64,000 nucleotides of DNA. Source: Patellaria atrata CBS 101060 (Eukaryota; Ascomycota; Dothideomycetes; Patellariales; Patellariaceae). Positions 34,401 to 44,146 of this stretch are shown one piece after another. The position numbers and the translations under genes are program-made. The stretch is from the NCBI GenBank assembly GCA_010093705.1, contig MU006093.1, positions 1,358,849 through 1,422,848 on the forward strand. Direction: 5' to 3'. How positions within the stretch are numbered: the first letter of the stretch is position 1; every line of letters starts with the position of its first letter. The notes beneath the pieces are model-generated. The model was not told the DNA's origin and ran no database searches. It worked only from the letters and a program-made list of their open reading frames with translations.

Positions 34401-36040
34401 AAGAAAGCACGACAACAGGCACTACGGACCGGACCACAGAGCTTCAATCCCCTGCCGAGCCTCATCACGATGATGAAGCCACAGATAGAGCTACAGATAA
34501 CGAGGACCATACTCTACCCAGTCACCAAGGCTCAGATGTCGAGGGCGAAGCTAGTGATGTTGATCATAGTGTTATTGAAGATCTGGAACTTCCGGAAGGA
34601 CTCGAAGGACAGCAAATACACCTCCCAACGCAGTCACAGCTGGAACTCAATCTGGAGCTACCAAAACATCAGAAGTCTTCAATCATGAAGATGTTAACAA
34701 GCTTCTGGTCCGAACGTTCTGCCAGTGGATGGGCACCACTCGAATATCCTTTCGCGAGTCAGGAACACTTCTTCGACGACTCTGATATCGTGATTCGCGA
34801 AGACGAACCAAGCTCTGTGATCGCTCTTGCGCTGTCTTGTACGGATTATATGCACAAGATCCATAACTGGCGGGAAGAGGCGAAGGCTCGCGCCCGTGAA
34901 TTGTCTCTTAATGGCCAACTCGAGGACGAGGAGGAAGCATCCATCGAACATAACTTTATGGGAGTCAACACAAACATTAAATACGGGTTTCCGCACCGCC
35001 GTGTGAAAGTTGCAATCAAAATCTACTATGCTCAGTCTTTCGATGCCCTTCGACGGAAATGTGGCGTGGCCGATCGGTTTGTGGAGTCCATGTCACGATG
35101 TCTCCAGTGGGATTCCAAAGGTGGCAAAACGAAATCCGTTTTTCTGAAGACGCTCGATGACCGTTTCGTGCTCAAGTCGCTCTCACCCGTCGAATTTGAA
35201 GCATTCCTCAACTTCGCACAACACTACTTTGCTTTTACGCACCAAAATCTATACAAAGGCCTTCCGTCTGTCATAGCGAAAATGTTCGGCTTGTATCAAG
35301 TCAGTATCCGTAATTCAGCCACGGGCAACGAGTTCAACCACAATCTCCTCGTGATGGAAAACCTCTTCTACGACCGCGAGCCCAACATGCGTTTCGACCT
35401 CAAAGGCTCTATGCGGAACCGCAAGATCCAATCGACCGGCGAGCGCGACGAAGTGCTCCAAGACGAGAACCTCGTCGACATCATCTTCGAAGAGCCGATC
35501 TTCGTCCGCGAGCACACGAAAAAGCTCCTCAAGGCGTCCGTGTGGAACGACACGCTCTTCCTCTCGAAACAGAACGTCATGGACTACTCCCTCATGGCGG
35601 GCTTCAACAACGAGCACTGCGAGATCGTGGTCGGCATCATCGATTGTATCAGGACTTACACGTGGGACAAGAAGCTCGAGACATGGATCAAGGACCGCGG
35701 CAAGAATAAACCGACCATCACGAGCCCGAAGGATTATAGAGCCAGGTTTAGGATCGCGATGAACACTTATATCCTGCAGGCGCCGAATTGCTGGCATCAG
35801 TTTCAGGGCGAGTACATCCAGTCTAGGCCGGTGGTGTGGCAAGCTGATGGGAGGGGATTGGGCAAGGGGAAGATGATCGGTGGTGGTGTCCCAGCACCTC
35901 CTGCAATCCCTCCGCCCAATGGCGCTACTGCCTCCGGATCGAAGAGCAACGGGAAGGAGAGGGAGAGGGAGGAGCAGGAGCAGGAGCAGGAGCCCGGTAA
36001 GTTCGTCACGGCACCCGAGGGTATGGCGCCAGCGGTTTAG
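28499..36040 (+). CDS. FAB1: 1-phosphatidylinositol-3-phosphate 5-kinase Fab1/PIKfyve
   Basis: An intronless 2513-aa protein. A FYVE zinc finger is at about residues 430-495 (W...CFNCG, RRKHHCRTCG, CKPC). The CCT/TCP-1-like chaperonin domain is at about 840-1065. A Cys-rich Fab1 region follows it. The C-terminal PIPK kinase domain is at about 2155-2450, with FVLKSLS (ATP lysine about 2224), FDLKGS, MDYSLM and VVGIIDCIRTYTWDKKLE. It converts PI(3)P to PI(3,5)P2 on endosome/vacuole membranes, controlling vacuole size and retrograde traffic. The open frame extends upstream through TTG at 28481, but the first ATG is 28499. Long disordered Ser-rich stretches flank the FYVE finger and separate the chaperonin and kinase domains. 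Codons 2280-2400 are strikingly GC-rich at third positions. Confidence 0.95.
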   Translation: MAYESPVETNSPSASLIRLPLTLNSRRGSIVSLSSRTPVDKEHLSITLDRIHTSASRSDTLTTFDEFASPPPSSYSTEGKGLTGELVQGGLSGLYSRIRASVSANKESGRSSTSSSRGDLTEGSKARDPLTKPTRKDTKSSSDTIISSPVLVSAPSSQLQSPLASQFSDVQISGSQRQDGSRDSIASPVSLASSKTKLYDSEVPSIPGPSRSHSSGGANVNSRRSSLSESRTKAPKLKNGISSRQSQVGRDSLTGADSVNYTGNTGFAGIGTTASEDEIDSTDEDIVVVVDRGLERIEDLSTVNSRVRSSEESRLAGKDTANSFVKGSQTILTSNGGQDDLTRVVSRETVNPQRPPLIQVSQSHLPGFKASRASSSDGLSSVTTFTASRNPQVGIIEEKSRPQNLNKGTDVLPNSVFSQVQRRVLAKEFWMKDENAKDCFNCGDAFSTFRRKHHCRTCGQIFDAKCTSLVSGNLFGQSSSLRVCKPCEALIYGPDDDSSVYSDDTEHQFQEKDTIVGTSGHSSADNPSADRDHTKIGTPIMGIAVSRRNVEAKRRSAVLEFEGQQGLARPSSSKSLRSLSGRPLSAGHRRYHSRHQHMRSLRLGHEDRAPFHRHEAEDNHTRSLLPAFHHDIIIDPDLAPFLSDDSSSEDEQVSIFAALNSESPASASANHDKGPFSSLFSSSRKGRSRLGDRGSGAHSTSHRDFDNASISSKTQRTHRRHNLSVSSITHPRPSPRRSKSNSLLKSIGAALGSTPQDTNLGPSNDPYLKPGDATMMTRSAAMQGEAAPAVELNDASLKHVRKLLRQLLQDSRISHINSWEKALMPILLQCTDDVNPDTHHRKDDIDIRHYIKLKKVPGGKPGDTSYVSGVVFSKNVALKSMARTISNPRTVIVTFALEYARHQQHFMSLEPVIAQEREYLKNLVNRIVALNPQVLLVEKHVARIALEYLEAAGIAVACNVKRSVLSAVARCTQTRMISSVDKLTLDSHHLGTCSSFDVKTYVHKGMKKTYLYFSGCQKDLGCTIVLRGAELPALRRLKLITEFMCYVVYSLKLETSLMRDESVLLPSSSEGGTVSPGKSTARQIADSAHNDPAAVADGIVQASIKLQEQIQESSENPKPYSAVTNTEVLGATAGSGGDSLSQSLGCCKASDTEVPNDDLPISSDYGDMVDQFRTRVLSGSPFVKFMQPYLLMTVREQERRIAYLKRLRDQYSRGDDTDDTEKDLQNFQLVKPDMVHTVVETLSRPVRDFLHAVHNAEYDKAMHNYLTQKRQWEAYLASNPNLFDPLNHQRIAFLFSVVNSLTSAPCIGPEIMALEYYNGHEFNDGFVTDCSLGQFVQELCMNVDTRCPGDRCHKTVLDHHRQYVHGGGKMSIIAQREPSKLRGMQNTILMWSCCRICGQETQVMPMSDNTWKYSFGKYLELTFWSMNLPPRTGVCAHDVHKNHVRYFGYNDVALRIQYDPIQLRDVVVPKPVVTWKVEADLKLKNEQFLKLEERLDKFMASVRARIKSIRVESVEPEKVEACRAEVERLMKRANNEHEVLKNKLKEKYLKSRYYEIIPLNRAGRFMHEKALVWDDMFLEFERMFFPSEKDIGRLAALQLRKIFLDRDESVTSLNSLDEPKETTPSVEEGSPDTKPKDEPSQVIPSSPSLSANAASDIMNSVVEKDRGAMEQSLDGEGTPRLPEIKVDTPSNAGQDQATPIVETPVQPVELEEVKHLDLVVSSKLAEKKPIITRQVTANTSIGDIPISGPSHVSHEGVTSLESTASGGGNQQVLPSSSHNETIQESRIPRPVDGFRRDLPQRPPLFPRAQSQPHNVLRREQSNNSTTPVSSTGYGNNLSTTEHPKHNLGDPARALEKRMADRLGLGNFKPGKFTQSFIPRSIPTKRNDTKVSSLTKYFDQLGREFEKERLRERRLRAAKSRQARALPLASAKPTVEIYRDPHQAALEQDDMDEDTSSPNRQSLETSTLEESTTTGTTDRTTELQSPAEPHHDDEATDRATDNEDHTLPSHQGSDVEGEASDVDHSVIEDLELPEGLEGQQIHLPTQSQLELNLELPKHQKSSIMKMLTSFWSERSASGWAPLEYPFASQEHFFDDSDIVIREDEPSSVIALALSCTDYMHKIHNWREEAKARARELSLNGQLEDEEEASIEHNFMGVNTNIKYGFPHRRVKVAIKIYYAQSFDALRRKCGVADRFVESMSRCLQWDSKGGKTKSVFLKTLDDRFVLKSLSPVEFEAFLNFAQHYFAFTHQNLYKGLPSVIAKMFGLYQVSIRNSATGNEFNHNLLVMENLFYDREPNMRFDLKGSMRNRKIQSTGERDEVLQDENLVDIIFEEPIFVREHTKKLLKASVWNDTLFLSKQNVMDYSLMAGFNNEHCEIVVGIIDCIRTYTWDKKLETWIKDRGKNKPTITSPKDYRARFRIAMNTYILQAPNCWHQFQGEYIQSRPVVWQADGRGLGKGKMIGGGVPAPPAIPPPNGATASGSKSNGKEREREEQEQEQEPGKFVTAPEGMAPAV

Positions 36041-37324
36041 AGTCGGCGGAACCTGAAATTGAATGGATTGTGCTTCTGAGTGAGTTGAGTTAGACAGACG
36101 TGGTGTCTTTTGCATGAGCGATGGCGTTTTTGTAGCTCGATTTTTGTGGGTATTGTACGGACTGGACATTCCCTTTCTATTTTGCTATATACCACTTTCC
36201 CTTTGATATTCGTATGTCGAACTTGCGCCTGCGGGTTGCATGTCTCGGGGTATGGAGGATGAGCTGCTTTATGCGGCTGAATATCTAGGTAGCTAGACTA
36301 AACACTTGTAATACACATTCGTACTCCAAAAGCCAAGACAGCGCCTGTTAGACTCCTGTAAATACCGCTTAACTCCCAAGTCCTGCTATCCCGTCAGCGA
36401 TTTTACGCGGTATGCCATCAATCAGAACCGTAATATACCGCAGCTGCCTGGACCCCCTACGACCTCCCCGGTTCAGCTGCGATAAAGTCTATCTTCTGCC
36501 TTGTACTGTACAGTAACCCCGTACGATGCTGACGGGGAAGACCGGACACTTTCGTCGATACCGTACGAACCTGTACTGTACTGTACACAGTGAGCCCTTG
36601 CAGTGCTCCACGTACAATACAGGACCTACACAGCGACTTTGGGAGGGGATGAACACACGCACTGCCAACGCTAGTGGGGGTGTGAGGGGCAACCAGATGC
36701 GGCAGTCCGCATTTTTGCCCAAAGCGGGTCGCCGGGCTGGTCAGACATGCAGGATGGGAACGTGCTGGAGTACGTCTGGGTGGCACCACCTCACAGACTA
36801 CGTGGGACTCGAGAGTTTCATTATAGGATAATACTGTTTATGATATTTTATACAAGGTTTGATTTTTTGACATCTACAGTGGTATTGATTCACAGCAACA
36901 AAGTAACATAAAAACGCTATTCAGACATCCGTAACCCGAGTTCCCAACTGTGTCTTGCCCATTACCCGATGCACCGTCTGAGAAAACCTGAAATACCAAG
37001 CCTAGCCATCAAGATAGAAGTCGTGAAGAAAAATTAGAAGTACCCGGTAAAAGCCGTTGATACAGGAGAGTGAATGAAACAGGAATACAGAAAGCTAACT
37101 ATGCGATCGGTGAGGAAGGCATTGGAGGGAAGGGGAGGGGGAGGGGTAAGGGGTGATGGAGGGTGGCCGCCACGCCTTCCAAGAGGTGACAATGAAGTCA
37201 TGCTGTCTTGCTCTAATATCCAACGGAAAGAAAAGTTGATGAGAACCGAAACCGAAATCAAAATCAAGCCCAAATGCCAAACTCCGTGTAATGCAACGAC
37301 GACCATCATTCAAGATAGGTCAGG
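36041..37324. other. Intergenic between FAB1 and the small 37.3-kb gene (convergent)
   Basis: About 1.3 kb. It contains two close GTACTGTAC-type motifs (36502-36515 and 36571-36587) and frames on both strands between 36457 and 36831 that merely mirror each other. No gene supported. Confidence 0.6.
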
Positions 37325-37754
37325 TCATGATGACGCTAGTGGGTGACCAACGTCCATTGAGGCAGAGGTTGTTGCGTCCTTTGAGTTTCTACCTTTGATA
37401 GGTAGACGTATGTAATGCTCCCCGTCCTCTATGACTTCAAGGTGGGTTATACGAGCATGTTGTGTGTATATGGTGTAGGCTACCAGCCTACTTCGTAACT
37501 CTCGGGTCATTGCCCCTGGTGATTGGGTTTGGGTCGTTGGTTTGGCCGCCTCCGTTGTGGATGACAACTGGGTATGGCTTTTTACTAAAAGCGTAGCATC
37601 CGGAGCTTCTTGAACTATTGGTGTATGCGGAATAATTTGAGGTAGTGTAGCCTTCAGAGCAGGTTAGCATGATATGACTCCTGGAGGATGTCATCAGGCG
37701 TAAAGACTCACTCCTTGAGCTTCCACCGTAATAGGTGTCTTGTTTCGTTGCCAT
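37325..37754 (-). CDS. Predicted small three-exon protein, function unknown
   Basis: Model: exons 37754-37712, 37651-37586 and 37515-37325 (introns 60 and 70 nt); 99 aa. Without splicing, the first frame stops early and a second frame takes over; the two introns join them in phase. Intron 1 is good (GTGAGT, GCTAAC branch, GAAG). Intron 2 is weaker (GTAAAA...CCAG). The product starts MATKQDTYYGGSS and is Ser/Tyr/Thr-rich. It then has a compact segment (ITHLEVIEDGEHYIRLPIKG). It has no signal peptide or known domain. The model rests on splice logic and plausible composition only. Confidence 0.42.
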
Positions 37755-39192
37755 TTTTGATATTGAGGCTTCCGGTATGGAGTTAGGCTGAAGTATGCGA
37801 GACGCCTAGTTGCAGGATATATCTATTTAACGAGGCTATTGGTGTGTTGCTAGGCGGAGATAGTATAGTATCCTGGAATTTGATGCAGATATTTCGATGC
37901 TGATCAGGTACGGGACGAATAGATTCTAACAGATGAGGATGATGTTCTTGTAGTAGATAATTAAGACTTGCATGTGTGTGAAGATGTATTGAAAGAAGGA
38001 AAAGGTCAAAGACTCATTAGAAATTTTTTATATACTCCCCTCTGTGATCATTGAGGGAGGCCGACCTTTTCGGTGCCTGAAAGATACCTACCTATGACTG
38101 TGAACATTTGGTGCATTGCCCCAAAAGGACGCCTCCAGGCTCTTCACAGGCAGACAGACTTGTACAGATAAGGGTATGGTCCCCAGGCTGCAATATGATT
38201 TGAAGAATAGCTCAAAACTTGTATAAGAGTCACTGGATGACCAGAATTGAGTGGGATGAAAGAACATGGCAGAACGGTGACGACGACAATAATGTGAAGA
38301 GTCAAAGAAGCAGGCCGGGATCGAATTATGTGTATCTGACCGGATTACTCTTTACTTATGCCAGGCACCACAAGGCTGCAGTTGAACCGCAGTAGAGTCA
38401 AGCTCAAATTGACCATTTAGGTTGAAGTCCAGGCATCAGGTGGGAACAAGTCGTATATAGAAGGATGACGCATTTTTTTCACCGGAACGCTCAAAGCTTC
38501 ACAAACTGTGGCTCAGACTACCAGTGAAGCGTTTCATTCGGACTCGGCCGATGCCAAAAAAGTATTTCAATCTCAAAAACAGGCCGTTGTTTGAGAAAAA
38601 CGCGGTGAGGCCGAAATAGGTGCGGACGACATTTGAAAGTGATGCGGGAGACTTTCGAGGGCCGGTGGGGGCCGAAGTTGGGGACGGTGCCTATGGTAAT
38701 ATTTAGAGCTACTTATCAGTATATCGTAATTTCTGAAAACAGCAGCTTCTCAACTCATCAAGAATTCCATCTAGAGGAAAAATTCGGAGGGTTTTGCGAT
38801 GATAACTTGAGAGTTGAAAGCGAAAACAATTACTAAGTTGTGTCTGATCATCTCCTTTATTACGTGAATTCCCCGAAACCTGACTAAGCCGTCCCGATCG
38901 GGCACCTGATAATGGTATTGGTACATTGTAACTACTCTTTATAGTACAGCAAGTAATCCGAATACCACAGCAAGGGAAGAGATGAAAACGATGTTTTGTC
39001 AAATTCTAGTCTATGTAACTCTATATCTTCTATACTCTTTCCAACGAATGCGTATCTATGATATTTTGCAGTATCCCCTTTCGAAAGTACATCAAAGACT
39101 GAAAGGACCCCTATTTACGTCTTCGACATTCCATCTATGATCTATTAGCAAATATCTTTTACGGCACGAGGTTCTTTGAAAGATCAGTTCGT
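37755..39192. other. Intergenic region
   Basis: About 1.4 kb, AT-rich, between the start of the small gene and the stop of the acyl-CoA synthetase gene (both minus strand). No supported coding sequence. Confidence 0.6.
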
Positions 39193-41193
39193 CTAAGCTT
39201 CCCTCTCTGGGCTCCCGGGATCATCTCCCCAAACTTCCTTCACCAACTGTCTCTTGTTGATCTTCCCCATCGCATTTCGTGGTATAGATTCCACGATCTT
39301 CATCTCCTGTGGGATCTTGTAATTGGCCAGCTTATCTTTCAGAGCGCGACGTAGATCCAGCGCACTGAATCCCTTCTTCTTAGATGACGGTGATTGCTCA
39401 GGCGGGTTCTTCCCTTCAGAAGTCAGGACGACCACGCTGGCGACACGCTGTCCCCAAGTACGTGACGGTAGTGGTACCACGGCGCATTCGGAGATTTGAG
39501 GTAAACTCAACATCTCCCTCTCCACCTCCAAAGCGCTCACTTTCTCCCCACCCGTCTTGATAATATCCGCGCTCTTCCTCCCCTGTATGAAATACATACT
39601 CCCACGAGCCCATTCCCCACTCCTTCCCTCGCCAGCCCGTTCAACATTCCTTCTCACAGCTACATCCCCTGTTTTGAACCACTTGCCCTTGCCGTCTTCA
39701 CCATCAACAAACTCTGATACTGTCGCCGCTTCGTTGCGCCAGTACTCCTTGAAGATCGTTTTTCCTCGTAGTTGTATCTCCCCGTGGCGTTCCCGGCCAT
39801 CAACGTCAATTTCTTGCCCCTCCTGGATAATTTCACCGTTATCCGTGTCTACCAAACGGGCCTCAACACCCGGTAGGGGCCATCCTACGCTACCGTCGAC
39901 ACGGTCTGAAAAGTCAAGACCGCACGAGAGCGCCATACCGACTTCAGTCATACCATAACGCTCTAATAGAACATTGCCGAACGAGAGGTTGGCCCATTTC
40001 TTTTTGGTCGGTGTGGGGAGCGCTGCCGAACCGGATATGTTAAGACGTAGATTTTGCGGGGATAAGGCTTGGGTTGTTGCGTGTTGAATTTCAGGGGTCA
40101 GACTAGCATGGGTATTGAGGAGCCTTGAGTAGATGGTTGGGACGGCAGTGAAGAAGGTGATCTTTTCTCTGGGGAGAGTGAACTCTTGTGTATCGGTGTT
40201 ATCATGCAAAAAGGGTGCTGCAAGACGAGCCCAGACTTGCGATGTATTAAAAGGAAAGAGAAATTCGATTGTCGAACCAGCAAAAAGGGGTGTCAGAAGA
40301 GCATTTACGGTTCCGTGTATATGGTGAAGAGGAAGGCAATGGAGAAGTCTATCGGTGGGGAGGTAATGCCATGCTTTGAGAAGAGAATAGGATTGTGCCG
40401 TTAGGGCAGATTGGGGAATGAGGACCCCTTTCTATTTGAGTTAGATCAGCCCAAGAAAACAACAGTTGGGTGTCTTACGGGTCTACTGGTTGTGCCAGAT
40501 GTGTATAACATCATCCCACCATTTCCCTCGCTCCGAATATCCTCTAGCTTTGCATTTGCAACTTTATCACCTTCCAAAATCTTTCCAAGCTCAGCCAGTA
40601 TTGGAACATACCCTAAGTTCTCTTTGACAATATCTTTAGCCTGGTTTTGGAATTTGCTACTCGACAATAGCATCAAGGCCTGACTCTGCTCGACGATATA
40701 TCTGAGCTCATTCGCGGGAAAAGACGGCGCAAGTGGTACTGCGATCGAATGACATCCGAGAATTGCCAAAAGAGTCACTAAACACATCAGCTGCATAATT
40801 CTCCTTGTCCCATTTCCTACGAAAGCGCGCACCTACATAGTCATACCCATTCTCCACCAAGAACGCAATCCTTTCTCCATCCAACTGAGTCCCTTTCGCA
40901 GAGTCTTTTAACCGATCCTTCGCCTCCGCGACATCATTAAGCAATTCTCCGTAAGTGAACTGTCGTCCGCTCAACGAATGTACGACGGCGACACTATCTG
41001 GGTCATGCTTCTCAATTGCCTCGAAAACAGGTAGTCTAGGTAGTCTAGGCAAAGTCGAAGCCATTCTGCGGTATCCAAGTATCAGAGCTCCGTATCGCCA
41101 ATGAGGACTCGTAGACTGTTGCCAACGCAGGAGAGGAGTCGGATGCTTGGCGATATGGGCGACCTGCTTCAGTGCCGGTCGCCATACCGACAT
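39193..41193 (-). CDS. ACSF3-like mitochondrial acyl/malonyl-CoA synthetase
   Basis: Three exons: 41193-40833, 40777-40479 and 40431-39193 (introns 55 and 47 nt); 632 aa. ANL-superfamily adenylate-forming enzyme. The phosphate-binding loop YTSGTTSRPKG (212-222) is built across intron 2. Further motifs are HIHGTVNALL, FFTAVPTIYSRLL, LLERYGMTEVGMA, KTGDVA and the C-terminal IPRNAMGKINKRQLVKE with the catalytic lysine. The N-terminal 45 residues are basic and acid-free (SVWRPALKQVAHIAKH), a probable mitochondrial presequence. The closest group is ACSF3, which activates malonate (or methylmalonate) to the CoA thioester for mitochondrial fatty-acid synthesis; a general medium-chain synthetase is the alternative. 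It is head-to-head with the BolA-like gene. Confidence 0.87.
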
Positions 41194-41953
41194 GCTTGGA
41201 GGTTTTGTTCGGACGGAAGCTGTCGGGATGCCTTCCGACCGAACTTGTTGCCAGGGGTTGAGTGTAGGAGAAAAGGAGCGGGAGGACGATCAATTGACCG
41301 TTCGAGGACTAATTAATTCATCGGAAATAGAATGGTCGCAAATGTCATTCGTCTTACGAATACTTGAGATGGGAGCATGAGGCCGAACGGGGAGGGGGAT
41401 AAGGTAAGGTAGCTTGGGGATGGCTTGGAAAATCCGGGGTAGCTCGACTCATCGACACTCCAGCTCGTGGCTTTTCGTGACTCTCCACGTGTTCCCCACA
41501 AATTGAATTCATGCCTTTGCTCAATAATACCAAGGTGATCGTCAAGACCGTTTTCGCACCTAACAATGTGCTCTTCTGTGAGAGAATTCACGTGAATCAA
41601 CAACGCTTTGCTCGATGATGAAAGCCCAAGAGCTCCTGACTCGTAACATCCAAACATCCGATCCGCCCAGAGCAGTAGTCTCCAACCTCACCAAGCCCTC
41701 CTTCCTCCAAACTCTCGTATCGTAGATCCCGCATCAACGTCATCCATATAATTCACAAACTATTACTATTCGAAGCCCTCAGACATCAAGCGCCTTAAAC
41801 CTCTAGGCGAAACGACCCAGTGACCTCACCCCACCCATCACCGATCCCTCCAACCCCTCTCTTTCCAATATCCACGTCATCATCCCCAACCTCGAAACCT
41901 CCATCACGCTCCCCTCGAGAAAAGAGACCTGTACCTCTACCTTAGCCCAATTG
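41194..41953. promoter_or_regulatory. Shared divergent promoter region (ACSF3-like / BolA-like)
   Basis: 760 bp between two outward-facing start codons, both for probable mitochondrial proteins. Frames inside overlap on both strands and have no family support. Confidence 0.5.
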
Positions 41954-42077
41954 ATGCACCTTGCATCCCGTGCCCTCGCGCGCACCACGCGTCTATACAC
42001 CATGGCGACCTCCACCTCCCTCTCCACATCAAAAACACCGATGGAAGACACAATAAGAGCCAAAGTACCTCCCTCCC
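41954..42077 (+). CDS. BolA-like protein, N-terminal part (cut by assembly gap)
   Basis: 41 codons are visible before the N run. The start MHLASRALARTTRLYTMATS is Arg-rich and acid-free, a mitochondrial presequence. It is followed by TPMEDTIRAKV, which matches the opening helix of BolA proteins. BolA partners of monothiol glutaredoxins help deliver Fe-S clusters, in mitochondria to lipoyl synthase and succinate dehydrogenase. The catalytic-looking core (histidine-rich beta region) would lie in the gap, so the identification rests on this short match. An in-frame Met at 42002 would give a cytosolic form. Confidence 0.55.
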
Positions 42078-42767
42078 NNNNNNNNNNNNNNNNNNNNNNN
42101 NNNNNNNNNNNNNNNNNNNNNNNNNNNNNNNNNNNNNNNNNNNNNNNNNNNNNNNNNNNNNNNNNNNNNNNNNNNNNNNNNNNNNNNNNNNNNNNNNNNN
42201 NNNNNNNNNNNNNNNNNNNNNNNNNNNNNNNNNNNNNNNNNNNNNNNNNNNNNNNNNNNNNNNNNNNNNNNNNNNNNNNNNNNNNNNNNNNNNNNNNNNN
42301 NNNNNNNNNNNNNNNNNNNNNNNNNNNNNNNNNNNNNNNNNNNNNNNNNNNNNNNNNNNNNNNNNNNNNNNNNNNNNNNNNNNNNNNNNNNNNNNNNNNN
42401 NNNNNNNNNNNNNNNNNNNNNNNNNNNNNNNNNNNNNNNNNNNNNNNNNNNNNNNNNNNNNNNNNNNNNNNNNNNNNNNNNNNNNNNNNNNNNNNNNNNN
42501 NNNNNNNNNNNNNNNNNNNNNNNNNNNNNNNNNNNNNNNNNNNNNNNNNNNNNNNNNNNNNNNNNNNNNNNNNNNNNNNNNNNNNNNNNNNNNNNNNNNN
42601 NNNNNNNNNNNNNNNNNNNNNNNNNNNNNNNNNNNNNNNNNNNNNNNNNNNNNNNNNNNNNNNNNNNNNNNNNNNNNNNNNNNNNNNNNNNNNNNNNNNN
42701 NNNNNNNNNNNNNNNNNNNNNNNNNNNNNNNNNNNNNNNNNNNNNNNNNNNNNNNNNNNNNNNNNNN
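42078..42767. other. Assembly gap (690 Ns)
   Basis: An unbroken run of N. Any long frame reported across it on either strand is an artefact of untranslated X codons. Confidence 1.
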
Positions 42768-43116
42768 TATGTACTTGTACTTCAACTGTTCGATACCAAT
42801 ACGATAGTTGTGTTTCCATTCGATAGATATAGAGGATTATTAACTATCAAAGACGTTTTATCGAGGGCTAGTCTGGATTATCACTCAAAAAGTAGCTTAG
42901 AAATAACCGCAGACTTATCCATTTTGCTAATTACGCGGCTCATAACCTGATCGAACCCCTTGATATTGCCAAGGAAAACTCGTGGTAGCAAAATATTAAT
43001 TACAAAGTCCTCCCCTCGCTAAGCGGAGTGCAGGAATAGATTTCCAAGCCATTTCAGCCTAACCCGCGTGACGTAATAAAGAAAAAGGAGGTATCAAGAC
43101 GAGAAAAGAAAAGAAC
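42768..43116. other. Intergenic: gap edge to transporter gene end
   Basis: About 350 bp, AT-rich; probably the 3' flanks of the BolA-like and transporter genes. No coding sequence is seen. Confidence 0.5.
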
Positions 43117-44146
43117 CTATGCGGTGTGTTCGGCAGCACGGGCCTCGGCACGCTTCTCACGGGCCTTGTCGGACCAGGGGAAGTGGGCGACGGGAACGAC
43201 GAAGAAGCTAAAGATTTGGTTAGCAAGAGATTCGAAAACAGGCACGGGAGGGGAGAAACGAACCTGTTGGACGAATCAGCCATACCGGCGAAGGCGTTAT
43301 ACCAAGCCAAGAAGGCGGCGAGGAGACCGAAGACACCGCCGGCCTTGATGCAACCTTCGTTCGGGTGTCCGCCGTCATTCTCGAGATAGCCGATGCCGAG
43401 CATGAGGAAGGCGATGTCGAGGGTGAAGAATAAGGAGAAGAAGGCGACGGTGGAGCGAAGGGTGCAGAGGAGCAGAAGTGTGGTGAAGATGAACCATCCC
43501 ATGAGGTAGAGACCAAATGAGTTGAGGAACGGGTACGGGCTCTCAGCCTCTAGGGTCTCAACGATCTCGAAACCGCCGGGAGTCAGGATGATTGCGAAGG
43601 AGATCCAGAAACCGCCGTAAGAGGAAAGGGCGGTGGCACCAAAGGTGTTACCGCACGCGATTTCCCACATGCCGGCGAGCAGCTGAACAAGACCACCGTA
43701 ACCGAACGCGATTGCGACAACCAGGTTAGGATGGGCGATGTCACGGGTGCCCAAATTGATCAGCGAAAGCACGAAAGTGGTGAGAGCGAAAGCTGATAGA
43801 CCCAATGGAGCTGGATTTGCAAGCTTCCTGCTTGGGGGTCTACCAGATATCAGCAAATCGAGTTCTTCATAAAAGCTGAACAAAAGTATCGAGGTACTGA
43901 CCGGTAGAGACCGGGTTGGAATTCACCACCGAACGCGGCAAGTCTCATTTCAGGGTCATTGGTCGCGATGTGAGCAAGTGGATTTCCACCATAGTCGTAC
44001 GGCTTCCTCTCCTTGGTGTGGTGAGTGCCGTGATCCAATGTGCTTGTGCCATTTGTATGCGAGCCGTTGGTGATGCCACCAGTGGCAGTTGGTGGTGCAC
44101 GTGCATCGGATGGGTTTCCAGTAGCCGTCTGATCACCTTGAGACAT
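43117..44146 (-). CDS. Gpr1/Fun34/YaaH (Ato) family acetate transporter
   Basis: Three exons: 44146-43902, 43839-43264 and 43207-43117 (introns 62 and 56 nt); 303 aa. A hydrophilic N-terminus (about 80 residues) precedes the family signature NPAPLGL at 90-96. About six transmembrane segments follow (LSAFALTTFVLSLINL, LVVAIAFGYGGLVQLLAGMW, FGATALSSYGGFWISFAII, and so on). The tail after intron 2 reads FFVVPVAHFPWSDKAREKRAEA. Ato proteins move acetate (and ammonium indirectly) across the plasma membrane and are glucose-repressed in other fungi. Introns were placed so that the phases fit and the signature joins directly to GLYRPPSRKLA. Confidence 0.92.

Noticed and set aside
35315-36169. 284-codon antisense frame over the FAB1 kinase domain
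   Set aside because: Mirror of a GC-rich coding region; the sense strand is the conserved PIPK domain.
41803-42826. Three long frames across the N gap on both strands
   Set aside because: Most of their length is X from the 690 Ns. The minus-strand ends resemble no family, while the plus-strand start matches a BolA N-terminus, so only the latter was kept.
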